Assembly (NCBI GenBank): GCA_016800925.1
Contig: JABCPU010000073.1
Span: 155,160-219,159 of the forward strand
Source: Suillus spraguei
Lineage: Eukaryota; Basidiomycota; Agaricomycetes; Boletales; Suillaceae
DNA: 64,000 nucleotides
Direction: 5' to 3'
Under the pieces are notes generated by a model. It saw nothing but the letters and a program-made list of their open reading frames with translations. It had not been told where the DNA came from and did not search any database. Position numbers and translations under genes: made by a program. How positions within the stretch are numbered: the stretch's first letter is position 1; each line of letters begins with the position of its first letter. Of the stretch, positions 21,750-34,314 are shown piece after piece.

Positions 21750-22520
21750 ATAGTCCAGAAGGGACTTAGAACTTTGGCAATGAAAGTGCCCAACAATCAC
21801 AAATAACCACATTTGGATTACATAATACTACCTTGCTCAAGCCTTTCAAACTTTGGCGACATTTATCACAACTACGAGCTCATCAAGCTCATCGTCCCCA
21901 TCCTCGAAGCATGATGGTATGTACTGTCATGCTCATTGAGCTCATTGTTGTTATATCTTTGGAGCACAATAGTATTGCTACTCACCTCGCAAACTCTCCA
22001 TCCCTTTTTGCTGATCATCAACTCCTCCGCTTACGCTGACTGCCATCCTTTGGCCTCTGCACCAGGTAAGTAAGAAATCCAATGTTAACAATCTAACTGT
22101 TAACAAACATTAACAAATCCAGCCATCAACACTGGTCATCTCCTCTACCATACATACAGTAGAGTAGGCAATGGCCAATTCACTCTCACTGACTGTGATC
22201 CTTTAGATCATGCTGGCCCATTCCTCCCCTCCACCATACATACAGTAGAGTGGGCAATGGCCAATTTTCTCTTGCTGACTGTGATCCTTTAGATCACACT
22301 GGCCCATTCCTCCCCTCCACCATACATACAGTGGAGTGGGCATGGCTAGTTTGCTTTCACTTATTGTGATCCCTTGGATCATGTTGGCCCATCCCACCCA
22401 TCCTCTACGTCAGATAAGCAAGTGATTTGTTGAAGATCCAACCCTATTGACCAATCGTCAAACAATCCAGCCATTAACATCTGCCATCCCCCTCCACCGT
22501 ACATACAGTGGAGGGGAGTT
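20700..22520. repeat. Cluster of short hairpins sharing a TACATACAG core
   Basis: At least nine perfect or near-perfect palindromes carry TACATACAG or its complement: about 20717-20736, 21085-21115, 21476-21500, 21511-21541, 21606-21634, 21908-21930, 22147-22175, 22228-22256, 22318-22345 and 22490-22515. The best (21606-21634) pairs 13 bases around a 2-3 base loop. From 22140 the hairpins sit in tandem units of about 95 bp (CACTGGCCCATTCCTCCCCT). A TAG trinucleotide run lies at 21715-21749. Position beside Tnp2 suggests subterminal transposase-binding repeats of that CACTA element; this is inference. Confidence 0.65.
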
Positions 22521-22709
22521 GACTTATCTTACATTCCTGCGATTTGTTTACACCCTCTATTCAACACACTACACTACTATGCTACCCCAACTTTTATCCA
22601 TCAGAACATCTCATCTGACACATTCAACCTTTCCACCTGACCTCCAGTAAGACCATCAAGTCATTTGCTGTTGTATAGGGCCTTGGGTAATCCAGTGACC
22701 AGGCTGCGT

Positions 22710-23964
22710 TGTAACGAACATATTGGCGCTAGGCTTAAAACCCTATCTTTTGACACTCGTCTCACATCTATAGGAGTTACCACTTGTCCATGGCTGTCTT
22801 ACCCCTTTAGCACTTCCAGTGGCATCCCATGCTTACCGCACACTGTACCAATTGCCGCACCATGTTCCATGTACCGATGTCCTCCCATGTCCTTGCTGCA
22901 TCCGCATAGCTCCATTTGGTGCATCGTTGGACTTTTGACTGTTACTTTGACTGAACTTCTCACGCACTGCTACTTTACTGCTGAAAGTACTGTGGACTTC
23001 TTTACTGTTTCTTTGCACCGCTAGCAACCTTACCGCTACTGCAGATATCATCGCTCGCTCAATGCAACTGTTACAGACTATATCTCAACCACAGTAGCAC
23101 AGCTACATATGACGCTAGTTCCAGCAGCATCATCACTGACCGTGGCAACTTATTGCTGACCACAACACTTCATTTGCACATAAGTTAGACTTGAACTTGA
23201 CCATACTAATAGGCATCCCCCTTTAGGGTCGAATGCTCTTGTTTTCACAAGTGAAGCAGACTAGACGGAGCACAAGACTCTCATACTAACTTAGGAGGTA
23301 GTTTATCTACAGCCAAGGTTAGGTTGTATCTTTACAGTGGTTACTACACTCGAGCACTACTGATCTCACCTAGAGCATTCCAAGTACATATGATTTAGGA
23401 TATAAGTGTGTACCCCGCATGATACGATACCTGATTTTACCCCATTGCACGTACTATAGGTCAGGATTATTGTCTAGCTCTGGATTTACCCAGTAGTAGA
23501 CTTAGTCTTTAGAGTTCATTACCGCTTGTTAATCAATCTCGCTCTTTCACCGTTACCGCTGGCATACCGCTGGACTCTTGATTGCTATTGTTATTGAACT
23601 TCTCACGCACCGCTACTTTACTGCTGAAAGTACCACAGCCTTCTTTGCTGTTTCTTTGCACTGCTACCACTGATATTATCGCTCGCTCGACATTACTGTT
23701 ACTAACTTTAACTCAACTACGGTAGCACCGCTACATACGACGCTAGTTCCAGCAGCATCACCACTGACCGCGGCAACTTACCGCTGACTATGACGCAACA
23801 TTCGCACATTGGTTTTACTCGAACTTAACCATACTAACAGGCATCCCCCTTTAGGGTCGAACACTCTTGTTTCGCAAGTGAAGCAGACTAGACAGAGCGC
23901 AAGACCACACATATTAACTTAGGAGGTAGTTTATCTACAGCCCAGGTTAGGTTGTATCTTTACA
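22710..23964 (+). mobile_element. Two joined, rearranged LTR-B copies
   Basis: The stretch 22710-23335 starts TGTAACGAAC and ends CTTTACA but lacks the middle part of the family. The stretch 23336-23964 starts within that missing middle (GTGGTTACTACACTCGAG) and ends TTTACA again. Read together they look like one copy plus a partial tandem duplication. No matching target duplication was found (GCGT left, CTGT right). The right end abuts the truncated coiled-coil gene at 23965. Confidence 0.75.
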
Positions 23965-25130
23965 CTGTACAGTCATCGAATTTCCAGATGCGCATATCCT
24001 TTTCATTGGTTTGGAACCCTGGAGCATGGAAATTTCATCATCCAACACTCTTTGGTTATCAATGATATTCAGCTCTTGCTCTATCCCATGATGCCATGTC
24101 ATGTTCTTCACCCAGAGCACACATTCAATGTCGTTTTTGCTATCACTTTCTTCTGAACTCATACTTCCATCTCCCAGCGTCTTGATTAGTTTTTGAAGCC
24201 ACTGCCAAGCTGGTAGGTCTTCATCCTCGCCATCTTTCTTCAGCTCAATAACTTGCTCCAGAACTTTTGCTCTGCAGAGATATTTCTATAGATGCATTAG
24301 TACCTGAAGAGCCTTGAGATCATGCTGCAGACATACATTTTGCCGACAAGTTGTTTGACGAACCAACTTCAGATTTTCATATCTTTTTGCAATTAACCTC
24401 TCCCTTCTGCCGCAGTCTCCAAGATACCCTTTGGTTGTGCTGCTCTCCAGATTGTCCATAGCTGCTTGTAGCAATCTTCGAGTATTGCCTTATAATAGTC
24501 ATCCGACCTCCGGAATGACCACTCCTCTTCTACACTCCTCTTTTCCAATTTTCCAAGGAGAATATCAAGAATTTTCGCATTCCAGGGGGTTTTAGGTCCA
24601 TGTTTGAGATCGAAAGCCAAATTCTGGGTGTTAGGGGCTGGGCCATCTTTGTACTCATATGAGTACACATCTTCATGATCCACTGGCTGATGTACAATAA
24701 AGTCTGCATCTTGAGATATACTGAAGGTATCTTTGAGGAGACGCCATATCTCACCCTACTTCATGCTCAGTATCAGCATATATGTCAAAATTTGACTCTT
24801 ACAAGAAGGAAGTCTCTTTCATGGCTCAATTCTGCGGCCTTTTCTATCCTAATTTCATCATCCTACTTCCTTTTCCTTCAAGGACTACACTTCCTGAACG
24901 TCAGGATATCCTTATTGCCCAAGATGTATTTGAGTGCCACCTCTACACCTTTGGAGATCATGTTTTCCATTGCAGACATAGGGTAGACATTGTCAGGCTG
25001 AAATTGCTGTGGCTGTTGCTCAATCATTGGTGATCATTCTCGATGCACTTCCATAGGGTCATCAGCATCAGCGTCCTGCTATGTCGTGAGTTTAAAACAA
25101 GTTCTGACTGCTTAGTACTTACCTCTACTA
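23965..25130 (-). pseudogene. C-terminal half of a coiled-coil hypothetical gene, cut off by the palindromic element
   Basis: The minus strand carries several readable exons: ADADDPMEVHRE and MIEQQPQQFQPDNVYPMSAM (25060-24980), then MISKGVEVALKYILGNKD, YSYEYKDGPAPNTQNLAFD and WNAKILDILLGKLEKRSVEEEW (24680-24530), ending with MSSEESDSKNDIECVLWVKN (24162-24100). A donor GTAAGT sits at 25122-25117, eight bases inside the boundary with the 10-kb element. The wording matches a multi-copy hypothetical family I know from Agaricomycete genomes; function is unknown. Stops and shifts (for example HRE-stop near 25030) show decay. The N-terminal half is at 35462-36616. LTR-B truncates the 3' end at 23964. 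Confidence 0.65.
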
Positions 25131-25239
25131 GAGCCCCTTCAGTGACAAACTCCGTACTATACAGGTCACCTGACCCACATAATATCCCATCAAAGACGGG
25201 CCAGCAGACCATGGGCCAAGGTTATGTATATCCTCGATG

Positions 25240-25690
25240 TTGACAGATGGGCCGGGGGGAAAATTATTTCCGATGGAGACGGGTGGGCCGGGAGACTTGT
25301 ATTTTCGGGAGAGACGGGTGGGCCGAGGGAAACATGATTTCTGATGTTGACGGATGGGCCAGGGGGATATCATCCCCGACAGAGATGGGTGGGCCCATCT
25401 GGGTAGTATGTAGAGTAGGATATTATAGACAGCTGGGCTGAAGAGAGATGCAAGGCAAATATTATTGCATAGACGGGTGGGCCGAGGTAAGAGAATATTA
25501 CATATACGGGTGGGCCGAGGTGAGAGAATATTACATATACGGGTGGGCCAAGGGGAGAGAATATTACATATACGGGTAGGCCGACGTGGGGTGTATTACA
25601 TAGACGGGTGGGCTGAGGGTGCAGTAAAATATTTATTGCATAGACGGGTGGGCCGAGGTAAAATATATTACATATAGGGTGGGCCTAGAT
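25240..25690 (+). repeat. GGTGGGCCGAGG minisatellite, left arm
   Basis: Units of about 35-60 bp built on GACGGGTGGGCCGAGG plus an AT-rich spacer (GAGAATATTACATATAC), about ten copies. The same unit occurs in inverse orientation at 35030-35400, the opposite arm of the palindromic element. Confidence 0.9.
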
Positions 25691-25829
25691 ATGTATCATA
25701 AAGACGTACAGCTGATGTAGCCACCAGAGAATCAAACACATAGGATACATGCACCCTATGAGTGCATATACCTACCATCGACCACCAAAATCTAAACCCT
25801 GAGCACGAAAACCTGAATTCATCATGTCT

Positions 25830-28800
25830 GACATTCATCAATAATTGAGGTGCCGGGTGCCAGGTGCCAAGTCCTGAATCCAGGAACTCGAAACTGGAGA
25901 TTCAAACTAGAGATTTCCTGAATTCCGGATACCCGGACACCCGAAACACAACACACAAGGTGAAAGATCTAAAGTCCATGTGTGGAGTCATCTAGTGCCG
26001 AGTGCCGGGTGCAGGTGCAGAGTACCGAAACTAGAAACTAGAAACTCGAGATTTGAGACAAAACAGACATCTACCAAAAATGTGTGAATCAAAGTTTTGT
26101 TGTTGCCTGACATGTGTCTGAGTCCCGAGGACCGAACCCCGAAATTGTAGACTACCAGATTTCGGGATTCGGGGTTCGGCACTCGAGATTCAAGATTTGA
26201 GATGAAAAAGATATCTACCAAAAATGTGTGGATCAAAGTCATTTTATTGCCTAACATTGTTTTCGGTCTCAAGTGCAAAAGCCCGAGTACCGAACCGCAA
26301 ACCCCTAAATAGTAGACTACCAGATTTCGGAGTTCGGAGTTCGGCACTTAGAATGTGTGGATCAATAGGTGTCTATTGCCTCACATTGTTCTGAGTCCCG
26401 AGTCCCGAGTGCTGGGTGCTGGGGTTCAGGGTTCAGCACTGACAATATGTTGCTCAAGATCTTTCACATTATGAGTACCAAGTCCCGAGTCCCGAGTGCC
26501 GGTGCCGGAGTTCGGGGTTCGGCACATAAAATATGTGGATCGAGGTCTTTCACATTGTTTTGACTGCCGAACCCCGAGCTCCAGCACTCGGGGTTCGGCA
26601 CTCAACATGTGTAAATCAATATCATGGTATTGCCTCACATTGTGCTAACTCCCAGGTGCCGGAGCTCGGGGTTCGGCACTCAACATGTGTAAATCAATAT
26701 CTTTGTATTGCCTCACATAGTTGTAACTCGCAGGTGGCGGGGTTTGGGGTTCAGTGTTAAAATATGTGGATCGATATCATTCACATTGTTATGAGTACCA
26801 AGTCCCGAGTCCCATTGCCGGGTGCCGGAGTTCGGGGTTCGGCACATAAAATATGTGGATTGAGGTCTTTCACATTGTTTTGAGTGCTGAACCCCGAGCT
26901 CCGGCACCGGCAGTTAGCACAATGTGAGGCAATACCATGATATTGATTTACACATGTTGAGTGCCGAACCCCGAGCTCTGGCACCCGGGAGTTAGCACAA
27001 TGTGAGGCAATACCATGATATTAATTTACACATGTTGAGTGCCGAACCCCGAGTGCCGGAGCTCGGGGTTCGGCAGTCAAAACAATGTGAAAGACCTCGA
27101 TCCACATATTTTATGTGCTGAACCCCGAACTCCGGCACTCAGGACTGGGACTTCTGAGCTCCGGCACCCGGGAGTTAGCACAATGTGAGGCAATACCATG
27201 ATATTGATTTACACAAGTTGAGTGCCGATCCCCGAGTACCGGGTGCCGGAGCTCGGGGTTCGGCACTCAACATGTGTAAATCAATATTATGGTATTGCCT
27301 CACATTGTGCTAACTCCTGGGTGCCGGAGCTCGGAAGTCCTGAGTCCCGAGTGCCGGAGTTCGGGGTTCGGCACATAAAATATGTGGATCGAGGTCTTTC
27401 ACATTGTTTTGACTGCCGAACCCCGAGCTCTGGCACTCGGGACTCGGGACTTCCGAGCTCCGGCACCTGGGAGTTAGCACAATGTGAGGCAATACCATAA
27501 TATTGATTTACACATGTTGAGTGCCGAACCCCGAGTGCCGGAGCTCGGGGTTCGGCAGTCAAAACAATGTGAAAGACCTCGATCCACATATTTTATGTGC
27601 CGAACCCCGAACTCCGGCACTTGGGACTCGGCACTCGGGATCGGCACTCAACTTGTGTAAATCAATATCATGGTATTGCCTCACATTGTGCTAACTCCCG
27701 GGTGCCGGAGCTCGGAAGTCCCGAGTGCCGGAGTTCGGGGTTCGGCACATAAAATATGTGGATCGAGGTCTTTCACATTGTTTTGACTGCCGAACCCCGA
27801 GCTCTGGCACTCAGGGTTCGGCACTCAACATGTGTAAATCAATATTATGGTATTGCCTCACATTGTTTTGACTGCCAAACCCCGAGCTCCGGCACTCAGG
27901 GTCAGCACTCAACATGTGTAAATCAATATCATGGTATTGCCTCACATTGTGCTAACTCCCAGGTGCCGGAGTGCGGGGTTCGGCACTCAACATGTGTAAA
28001 TCAATATCTTTGTATTGCCTCACATGGTAACCCGGCACTCAGTGATCATAATTCAGGACTCAACTTTGTATTGCCTCACATGGTTCTAACTCATGGGTGG
28101 CGGTGTTTGGGGTTTGGTGTTAAAATATGTGGATTGATATCTGTCTCATTGTTATGAGTACCAAGTCCCGAGTCCTGAGTGTGGGTGCCGGAGTTCGGGG
28201 TTTGGCATTCAACATGTGTACATCAATATCTTTGTATTGACTCACATTGTTCTCACTCCCGGGTGCTGGGGTTCAGGGTTGGGTGGTTAAATATGTGGAT
28301 CGATATCTTTCACATGGTTATGAGTCCCGAGTCCAGATTCCCAACTGCCGGGTGCCGAAGTTGGGGTTCGGCACTCCACATGTGTGTAAATCAATATCTT
28401 TGTATTGCCTCACATATTTCTAACTCCCGGGTGCCGGGGTTTGGGGTTCGGTGATAGAATATGTGCATTGACATCTTTCACATTGTTATAAGTTCCAAGG
28501 CCCGAGTCCCGAGTGCCGGGTGCCGGAGTTCAGGGTTCGGCACTCAACATGTGTAAATCAATATCTGTGTATTGCCTCACATTGTTCTAACTCCCGGGTG
28601 CCAGAGTTCAGGGTTCAGCACATAAAATATGTGGATCGATATCTTTCACATTGTTATGAGTCCCGAATCCTGATCCCTGAGTGCTGGGTGCCGGAGTTTG
28701 GGGTTTGGCACTCAACATGTGTAAATCAATATCTTTGGATTGCCTCACATTGTTCTAACTCCCAGGTGCTGGGGTTCGAGGTTCGGTGTTAAAATATGTG

Positions 28801-29440
28801 GATCAATATCTCTCACATTGTTATGAGGCCTGAGTCCCGATTCCCGACTGCCGGGTGCCGGAGTTCAGGGTTTGGTGTCTAAATATGTGCATTGATATCT
28901 TTCACATTGTTATGAGTCCCAAGGCCCGAGTCCTGAGTGCCGGGTGCCAGAGTTTGGGGTTGGCACTCAATATGTGTGAATCAATATCTCTGTATTGCCT
29001 CACATTGTTCTAAGTCCCGGGTGCCAGGGGTTGGGGTTCAGCACTTAAAATATGTAGATCAATATTTTTCACATGGTGATGAGTCCCGAGTCCCAGGTGC
29101 CGGCGTTCGGGGTTCGGCACTTAAGATGTATGGATTGATATGTTTCACATTGTTACCTGGCACCCGGCACAAGGTGACTCAACAGATAGGTTTTAAATTC
29201 TTTACATTTTGTGTCGAGTCCTGAGTGCCAGGTGCCGGGTTCAGGGTTCGGCACTCAAAATGTGTGAATCAATGTGAGGCAATAAAAAGACTTTGACCCA
29301 CACATTGTTAGTGCTGAACCCCGAACTCTGACATCTGGTAGTCCACAATTTCGAGGTTTGGCACTCGTGATTCTGCACTCGGGACTCAGAAAAATGTGAG
29401 ACAATAAAAGGAATTTGATCCAAAAGGAATTTGATCCACA
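25830..29440. repeat. Expanded CGGCAC satellite array (satellite F) of the left arm
   Basis: About 3.6 kb of 75- to 170-bp units with a GC-rich palindromic part (GTGCCGAACCCCGAGCTCC and its complement) and an AT-rich part (CATGTGTAAATCAATATC, ATTGCCTCACATTGT). Units change orientation inside the array: for example, 26930-27220 is inverted relative to 27640-28100. Only about 200 bp of this satellite is present in the right arm (34110-34314). Confidence 0.9.
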
Positions 29441-29850
29441 CATTTAAAACTTGAAACTCACAAAATGTATATCATGTAAATTTTCTATTTCCTTACACAG
29501 TTCACCAATTGTCAAGTAACAAGACCTGAGACCCAAATCCTGAATTCCTGGCAATGTATGAAGTGCTGAGTGCTGAGTGCTGAGTGCCGAAGCCCGAGAC
29601 CCAAAACTTGAAATTTCAAAACTCGCAAACATCTGTATCATGTACAATTTCTATTTCCTTACACAGTTCACCGAGTGTTGAGTACCAAGACCTGAGACCC
29701 AAATCCCAAATTTAGGGTTGGCAGGCTAGCTGTGGAGGTCCGGAGGTCCAGAAATATGGAGATCAGGGCCAGAGATCATAGTGGAGATGGGGTGTGAAAT
29801 ACGGTATGTGACAGAAACTTGCAAAAATGTATATCATGTAAAATTAGTAT
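29441..29850 (-). repeat. Satellite G, left arm (two units), with an LTR-D end fragment
   Basis: Two inverted units of the roughly 175-bp satellite expanded at 31780-34110 (TTTCTATTTCCTTACACAG, CACCGAGTGTTGAGTACC). A fragment at about 29717-29814 (GGCAGGCTAGCTG ... GTATGTGACA) matches the 3' end of LTR-D. Confidence 0.75.
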
Positions 29851-30567
29851 TCCCTAGGCCGGACCTTTGACCCTTTGTTATATTATACTTTCCGAACTTT
29901 GTCTGAACTCCAGTCTTTATCTCTGTTCACCTCCAGCTCTACCTTTGGTAGTCTTCCTCTGTTTGTTTCTACTCTGGACTTCATCCGTAGTAGCCTGTAC
30001 CTTCCTTACATAATCTCCGGACCTACTCCTCCATAGTAGGGCAATACTTCCCCCCAAATCCACAGAGCTCTGCTCCTCCGTTTCTCCACTCCTCCACTCC
30101 TCCATTTCTGCATTCCTCCACTCCTCATCCTCTGGACCTCCTATCTCCGGACCTCTTGTCCTGTCCTATCCTATCCTTGACCTCCTGTGGATCATATTTC
30201 CCCCTGGAGCCTTGCTCCAATCCTGCCCTAGACTTCATCCAGTGGTCTTCCCTTCACCCATTCTACTTGGGACTTGTCCCAGTAGTCTTACCTCTATCTC
30301 CGCCTACCTGTGCATAGTTTTCTACACTTCTCCAGAAGTTTATTGGCACTCTATGGAGCAATCCAGCCCAAGAGTTCCTCCAAGGTTCTCCCTCGGACTT
30401 CACAAGAACTCCTCTTTGGACTTCATATGAAATTAGGGGCATGTACTCAGGCAAGGGGCACAGTGCACAAGCTGAGGCCAAGCCCCCATGGATTAGTATG
30501 ACCCTCCAGTACGACCCCATGCAAAGCTGGAACTTCTGAATTGCCTCTGGTTTTGCATGCCATAACA
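29851..30567 (-). mobile_element. LTR-D copy, inverted, in the left arm
   Basis: Complement of the LTR-D family, ending CATGCCATAACA at 30567. It includes the conserved block GGGGCACAGTGCACAAGC (about 30445). The other end (CCTAGGCCGG, about 29855) lacks the expected family terminus, so the copy seems truncated. Confidence 0.7.
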
Positions 30568-31779
30568 GTTTTGAGTTTCGGCACTCAGCACTCAGTGATT
30601 CAATAATTTGCTTCTGGCAGAGGTAACATTCATTGAAAAAATTTGTATATACATCAATTACTATGCAATTATGCCAACCTCCTCACAAGACCCTTTAACC
30701 TTCACCTCAACATCCAAGAACAAAAACATAGAAAGTCGCATTTCTCACACTTTTGATGTTTTCAGTATCTTACTCTTGCATAAATAATACAGCCTCTTCA
30801 TATATCATTATAATACCATATATACTTGCTTTGTATGACAAGGATCAGCTTAAAATAGGCCGGAGTTTTGAACTAGTGTGAATGCTTACTATTTCTACTG
30901 ATAAGGAGCCCATACTTTCAAAACATCAAAGTTTATTAATCAGACACCTGGAGTAGATTTAAAATACATTCACTATGATATATCTAAATTTATAAAACCA
31001 TCCAACAAGAATTGAGTGCTGAGGAAGTGAAATAGATAAGAAATTGACTGTGGGAAAGTTCAAAGTCCCAAAATATCGAAAATGGTCAGTTGGGCAGTTG
31101 TAGGACTTTGACCTGGGTCAACTGAGATATACACCACATCCCTTTCACCACCCTCCAACCTCAGGGCAATATGCAGTATAGGTTCCTTTAGTAGTCTAAC
31201 ATGTATCTTACATATTTTGAATGAAATATTTAAACTGTACCATATATAAATGTGACTTTGTGTAAAAAGATGTCAATTGTCACTTTTCACACATATGTCA
31301 TTTTACTTATCATTCAGTCAGTCCTTCATGGATCTTTCTAAAACTTCAAATACATCATTAGGGACATATATGAGAGATAAATCACGCATCAGATCACTTA
31401 TCACAAGCTTGATTATTATGTAGGCTTCTTATCAGTAGAAATATGCCCTGTACATGACATATCAGATTTGTGGCCTATATACAACTGATCCTTTGCATAT
31501 GACACATGTGGGAGTGTACTACTGATGATGTCTGAGCAGGGCTGGCCATTTATGCAATGATAAGACATTGAAAAACTTTAAAAATGATTGAGGAGCAACA
31601 GGAGGGCATCCATGATAAGATGGTCGAGATTGAACTGGATGTTGAGGTGAAGGTTAAAGGGTCTTGTGAGGAGGTGGACATAATTGCATAGTGATAGATG
31701 TATATACAATTTTTTTCAATGAATGTTACCTCTGCCAGAAGCAAATTATTGAATCACTGAGTGCCAAGTCCTGAGTGCT
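30568..31779. other. Central spacer of the palindromic element
   Basis: AT-rich and without a gene. The outer 150-180 bp on both sides (30597-30720 and 31610-31752) are near-perfect inverted copies. Further matches inward include AAGGATCAG ... TTTCTACTGATAAG (30840-30900) against its complement at 31425-31500. No transposase motif was seen in any frame. Confidence 0.7.
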
Positions 31780-34110
31780 GAGTGCCAAAACTTGAAACCC
31801 AAAACTTGAAACTCACAAAGTGTGAACTACTGAGACCCGGGACCCAAAACCCTGGCATACAGTTTCAAGTTTCAAGTTTCAAGTTTCAATTTTGGGGTTC
31901 AGGGTTTAGGGTTCAGGTTCCGGCACGAGGCACTTGTTACATTGCCAGGAATTCAGGATTTGGGTTCCAGGTTTTGGTACTTGACACTCGGTGAACTGTA
32001 TAAGGAAATAGAAATTTTACATGATACAGATTTGTGCGAGTATCAAGTTTCAAGTTTTGGGGTTCGAGGTCTGGCACTCGGCACTTGTTACATTGCCAGA
32101 AATTCAGGATTCGGGTCTCAGTTCTTGGTACTTGACACTCGGTGAACTGTATAAGGAAATAGAAAATTTACATCTTAGACATCTTTGCGAGTTTCAAGTT
32201 TCAAGTTGTAAGTTTCGGAGTTCGGGGGTTGTGTTCCAGCACTCGGCACTTGTTACACTGCCAGGAATTCAGGATTTGGGTCCCAGGTCTTGGTACTTGA
32301 CACTCAGTGAACTGTGTAAGGAAATAGCAATTTTACATGATACAGATTTTTGCAAGTTTCAATTTTGAAGTTTGAAGTGTGAAGTTTCAGGGTTCAGGGG
32401 TCAGGTTCCGGCACTCGGCACTTGTTACACTGCCAGGAATTCGGGAATCGGGTCCGGGTCTTGGTACTTGACAGTCGGTGAACTATGAAGGAAATAGAAA
32501 TTTACATGATACAGATTTTTGCAAGTTTCAATTTTGAAGTTTGAAGTTTGAAGTTTGAAGTTTGAAGTTTCGGAGTTCGGGGGTTGTGTTCCGGCACATG
32601 GCACTTGTTACACTGCCAGGAATTCGGGATTCGGGTCCCGGGTCTTGGTACTTGACACTCGGTGAACTGTGCAAGGAAATAGAAAATTTAAATGATACAG
32701 ATTTTTGCAAGTTTCAATTTTGATTTTGAAGTTTGAAGTGTGAAGTTTCGGGGTTCGGGGGTCGGGTTCCGGCACTCGGCACTTGTTACACTGCCAGGAA
32801 TTCAGGATTCGGTCCCGGGTCTTGGTACTTGACACTCGGTGAACTGTGTAAGGAAATAGAAATTTTACATGATACAGATTTTTGCAAGTTTCAATTTTGA
32901 AGTTTGAAGTGTGAAGTTTCGGGGTTCGGGGGTCAAGTTCCGGCACTCGGCACTTGTTACACTGCCAGGAATTCAGGAATCAGGTCCCGGGTCTTGGTAC
33001 TTGACACTCGGTGAACTGTGCAAGGAAATAGAAAATTTACATGATACAGATTTTTGCAAGTTTCAATTTTGAAGTTTGAAGTGTGAAGTTTGAAGTTTCG
33101 GAGTTCGGGGGTCGGGTTCCGGCACTCGGCACTTGTTACACTGCCAGGAATTCGGGATTCGGGTCCCGGGTCTTGGTACTTGACACTCGGTGAACTGTGC
33201 AAGGAAATAGAAAATTTACATGATACAGCTTTTTGCAAGTTTCAATTTTGAAGTTTGAAGTTTGAAGTTTGAAGTTTCGGAGTTCGGGGGTCGGGTTCCA
33301 GCACTCGGCACTTGTTACACTGCCAGGAATTCGGGATTCGGGTCCCAGGTCTTGGTACTTGACACTCAGTGAACTGTGTAAGGAAATATAAATTTTACAT
33401 GATACAGATTTTTGCAAGTTTCAATTTTGAAGTTTGAAGTGTGAAGTTTCGGGGTTCGGGGGTCAGGTTCCGGCACTTGGCACTTGTTACACTGCCAGGA
33501 ATTCGGGAATCAGGTCCCGGGTCTTGGTACTTGACACTCGGTGAACTTTGCAAGGAAATAGAAATTTTACATGATACAGATTTTTGCAAGTTTCAATTTT
33601 GAAGTTTGAAGTGTGAAGTTTCGGGATTCGGGGGTCAAGTTCCGGCACTTGGCACTTGTTACACTGCCAGGAATTCGGGATTCGGGTCCGGGTCTTGGTA
33701 CTTGACACTCGGTGAACTTTGCAAGGAAATAGAAATTTTACATGATACAGATTTTTGCAAGTTTCAATTTTGAAGTTTGAAGTGTGAAGTTTCGGGGTTC
33801 GGGGCTCAGGTGCCGGCACTCGGCACTTGTTATATAGCCAGGAATTCAGGATTTGGGTCCCGGGTCTTGGTACTTGACACTCGGTGAACTGTGTAAGGAA
33901 ATAGACATTTTACATGATACACATTTTTGTGAGTTCCAAGTTCCAAGTTTTAAGTTTCGAGGTTCTGGGTTCGGGTTCCGGCACTTGGCACTTGTTACAT
34001 TGCCAAGGATTCATGATTTGGGTCCTGGGTCTTGGTACTTGACACTCGGTGAACTGTGTGAGGAAATAGGCATTTTACATGATATACATTTTTGCAAGTT
34101 TCAAGTTTTG
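31780..34110 (+). repeat. Expanded satellite G (about 175 bp x 13) of the right arm
   Basis: Thirteen units spaced mostly 173-181 bp apart, judged from the start of TGACACTCGGTGAACTG (31982, 32133, 32297, 32470, 32651 and on to 34045). Each unit holds CGGCACTCGGCACTTGTTAC, GCCAGGAATTCGGGATTCGG, an AT-rich ATGATACAGATTTTTGCAAG and runs of GAAGTTT. Many units stay open on the minus strand for about 93 codons, but the frames follow the repeat and are not taken as genes. Confidence 0.92.
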
Positions 34111-34314
34111 AGTTTTGAGTTTCAGCTTTTTATTGCCTCACATTTTTCTGAGTCCCAAGTGCCAAATCCTGAGTGCCGAACCCCAGTAGTCCACAATTTC
34201 GGGGTTCAGCACTTGGGATTCAGCACTCAGGACTCAGACAAATGTCAGGCAATCAAAAGATTTGATTCACACATTTTTGGTAGATATCTTTTTTGTCTCG
34301 AATCTGTTACAGCC
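34111..34314 (+). repeat. Short satellite F segment, right arm
   Basis: About 200 bp with the GAGTGCCGAACCCC and GGGGTTCAGCAC motifs of the left-arm satellite, in inverse orientation, ending at the LTR-D insertion. Confidence 0.75.

Noticed and set aside
22665..23024. 119-codon frame and its relatives at 54134, 61974 and 6357
   Set aside because: All fall in the first 300 bp of LTR-B on one strand or the other and recur with the repeat.
25240..25690. CRISPR-like regular repeat
   Set aside because: Fungal context, variable unit length, degenerate spacers and an inverted partner array at 35 kb; it is a minisatellite.
26369..29224. Repeated frames with VRHSTCVNQYHGIASHC-type wording on both strands
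   Set aside because: Equally open on both strands and in phase with satellite F, so not coding.
32528..33819. Series of about 93-codon minus-strand frames with near-identical proteins
   Set aside because: They are translations of the 175-bp satellite; frames persist only because of the repeat and have no start context or domain.
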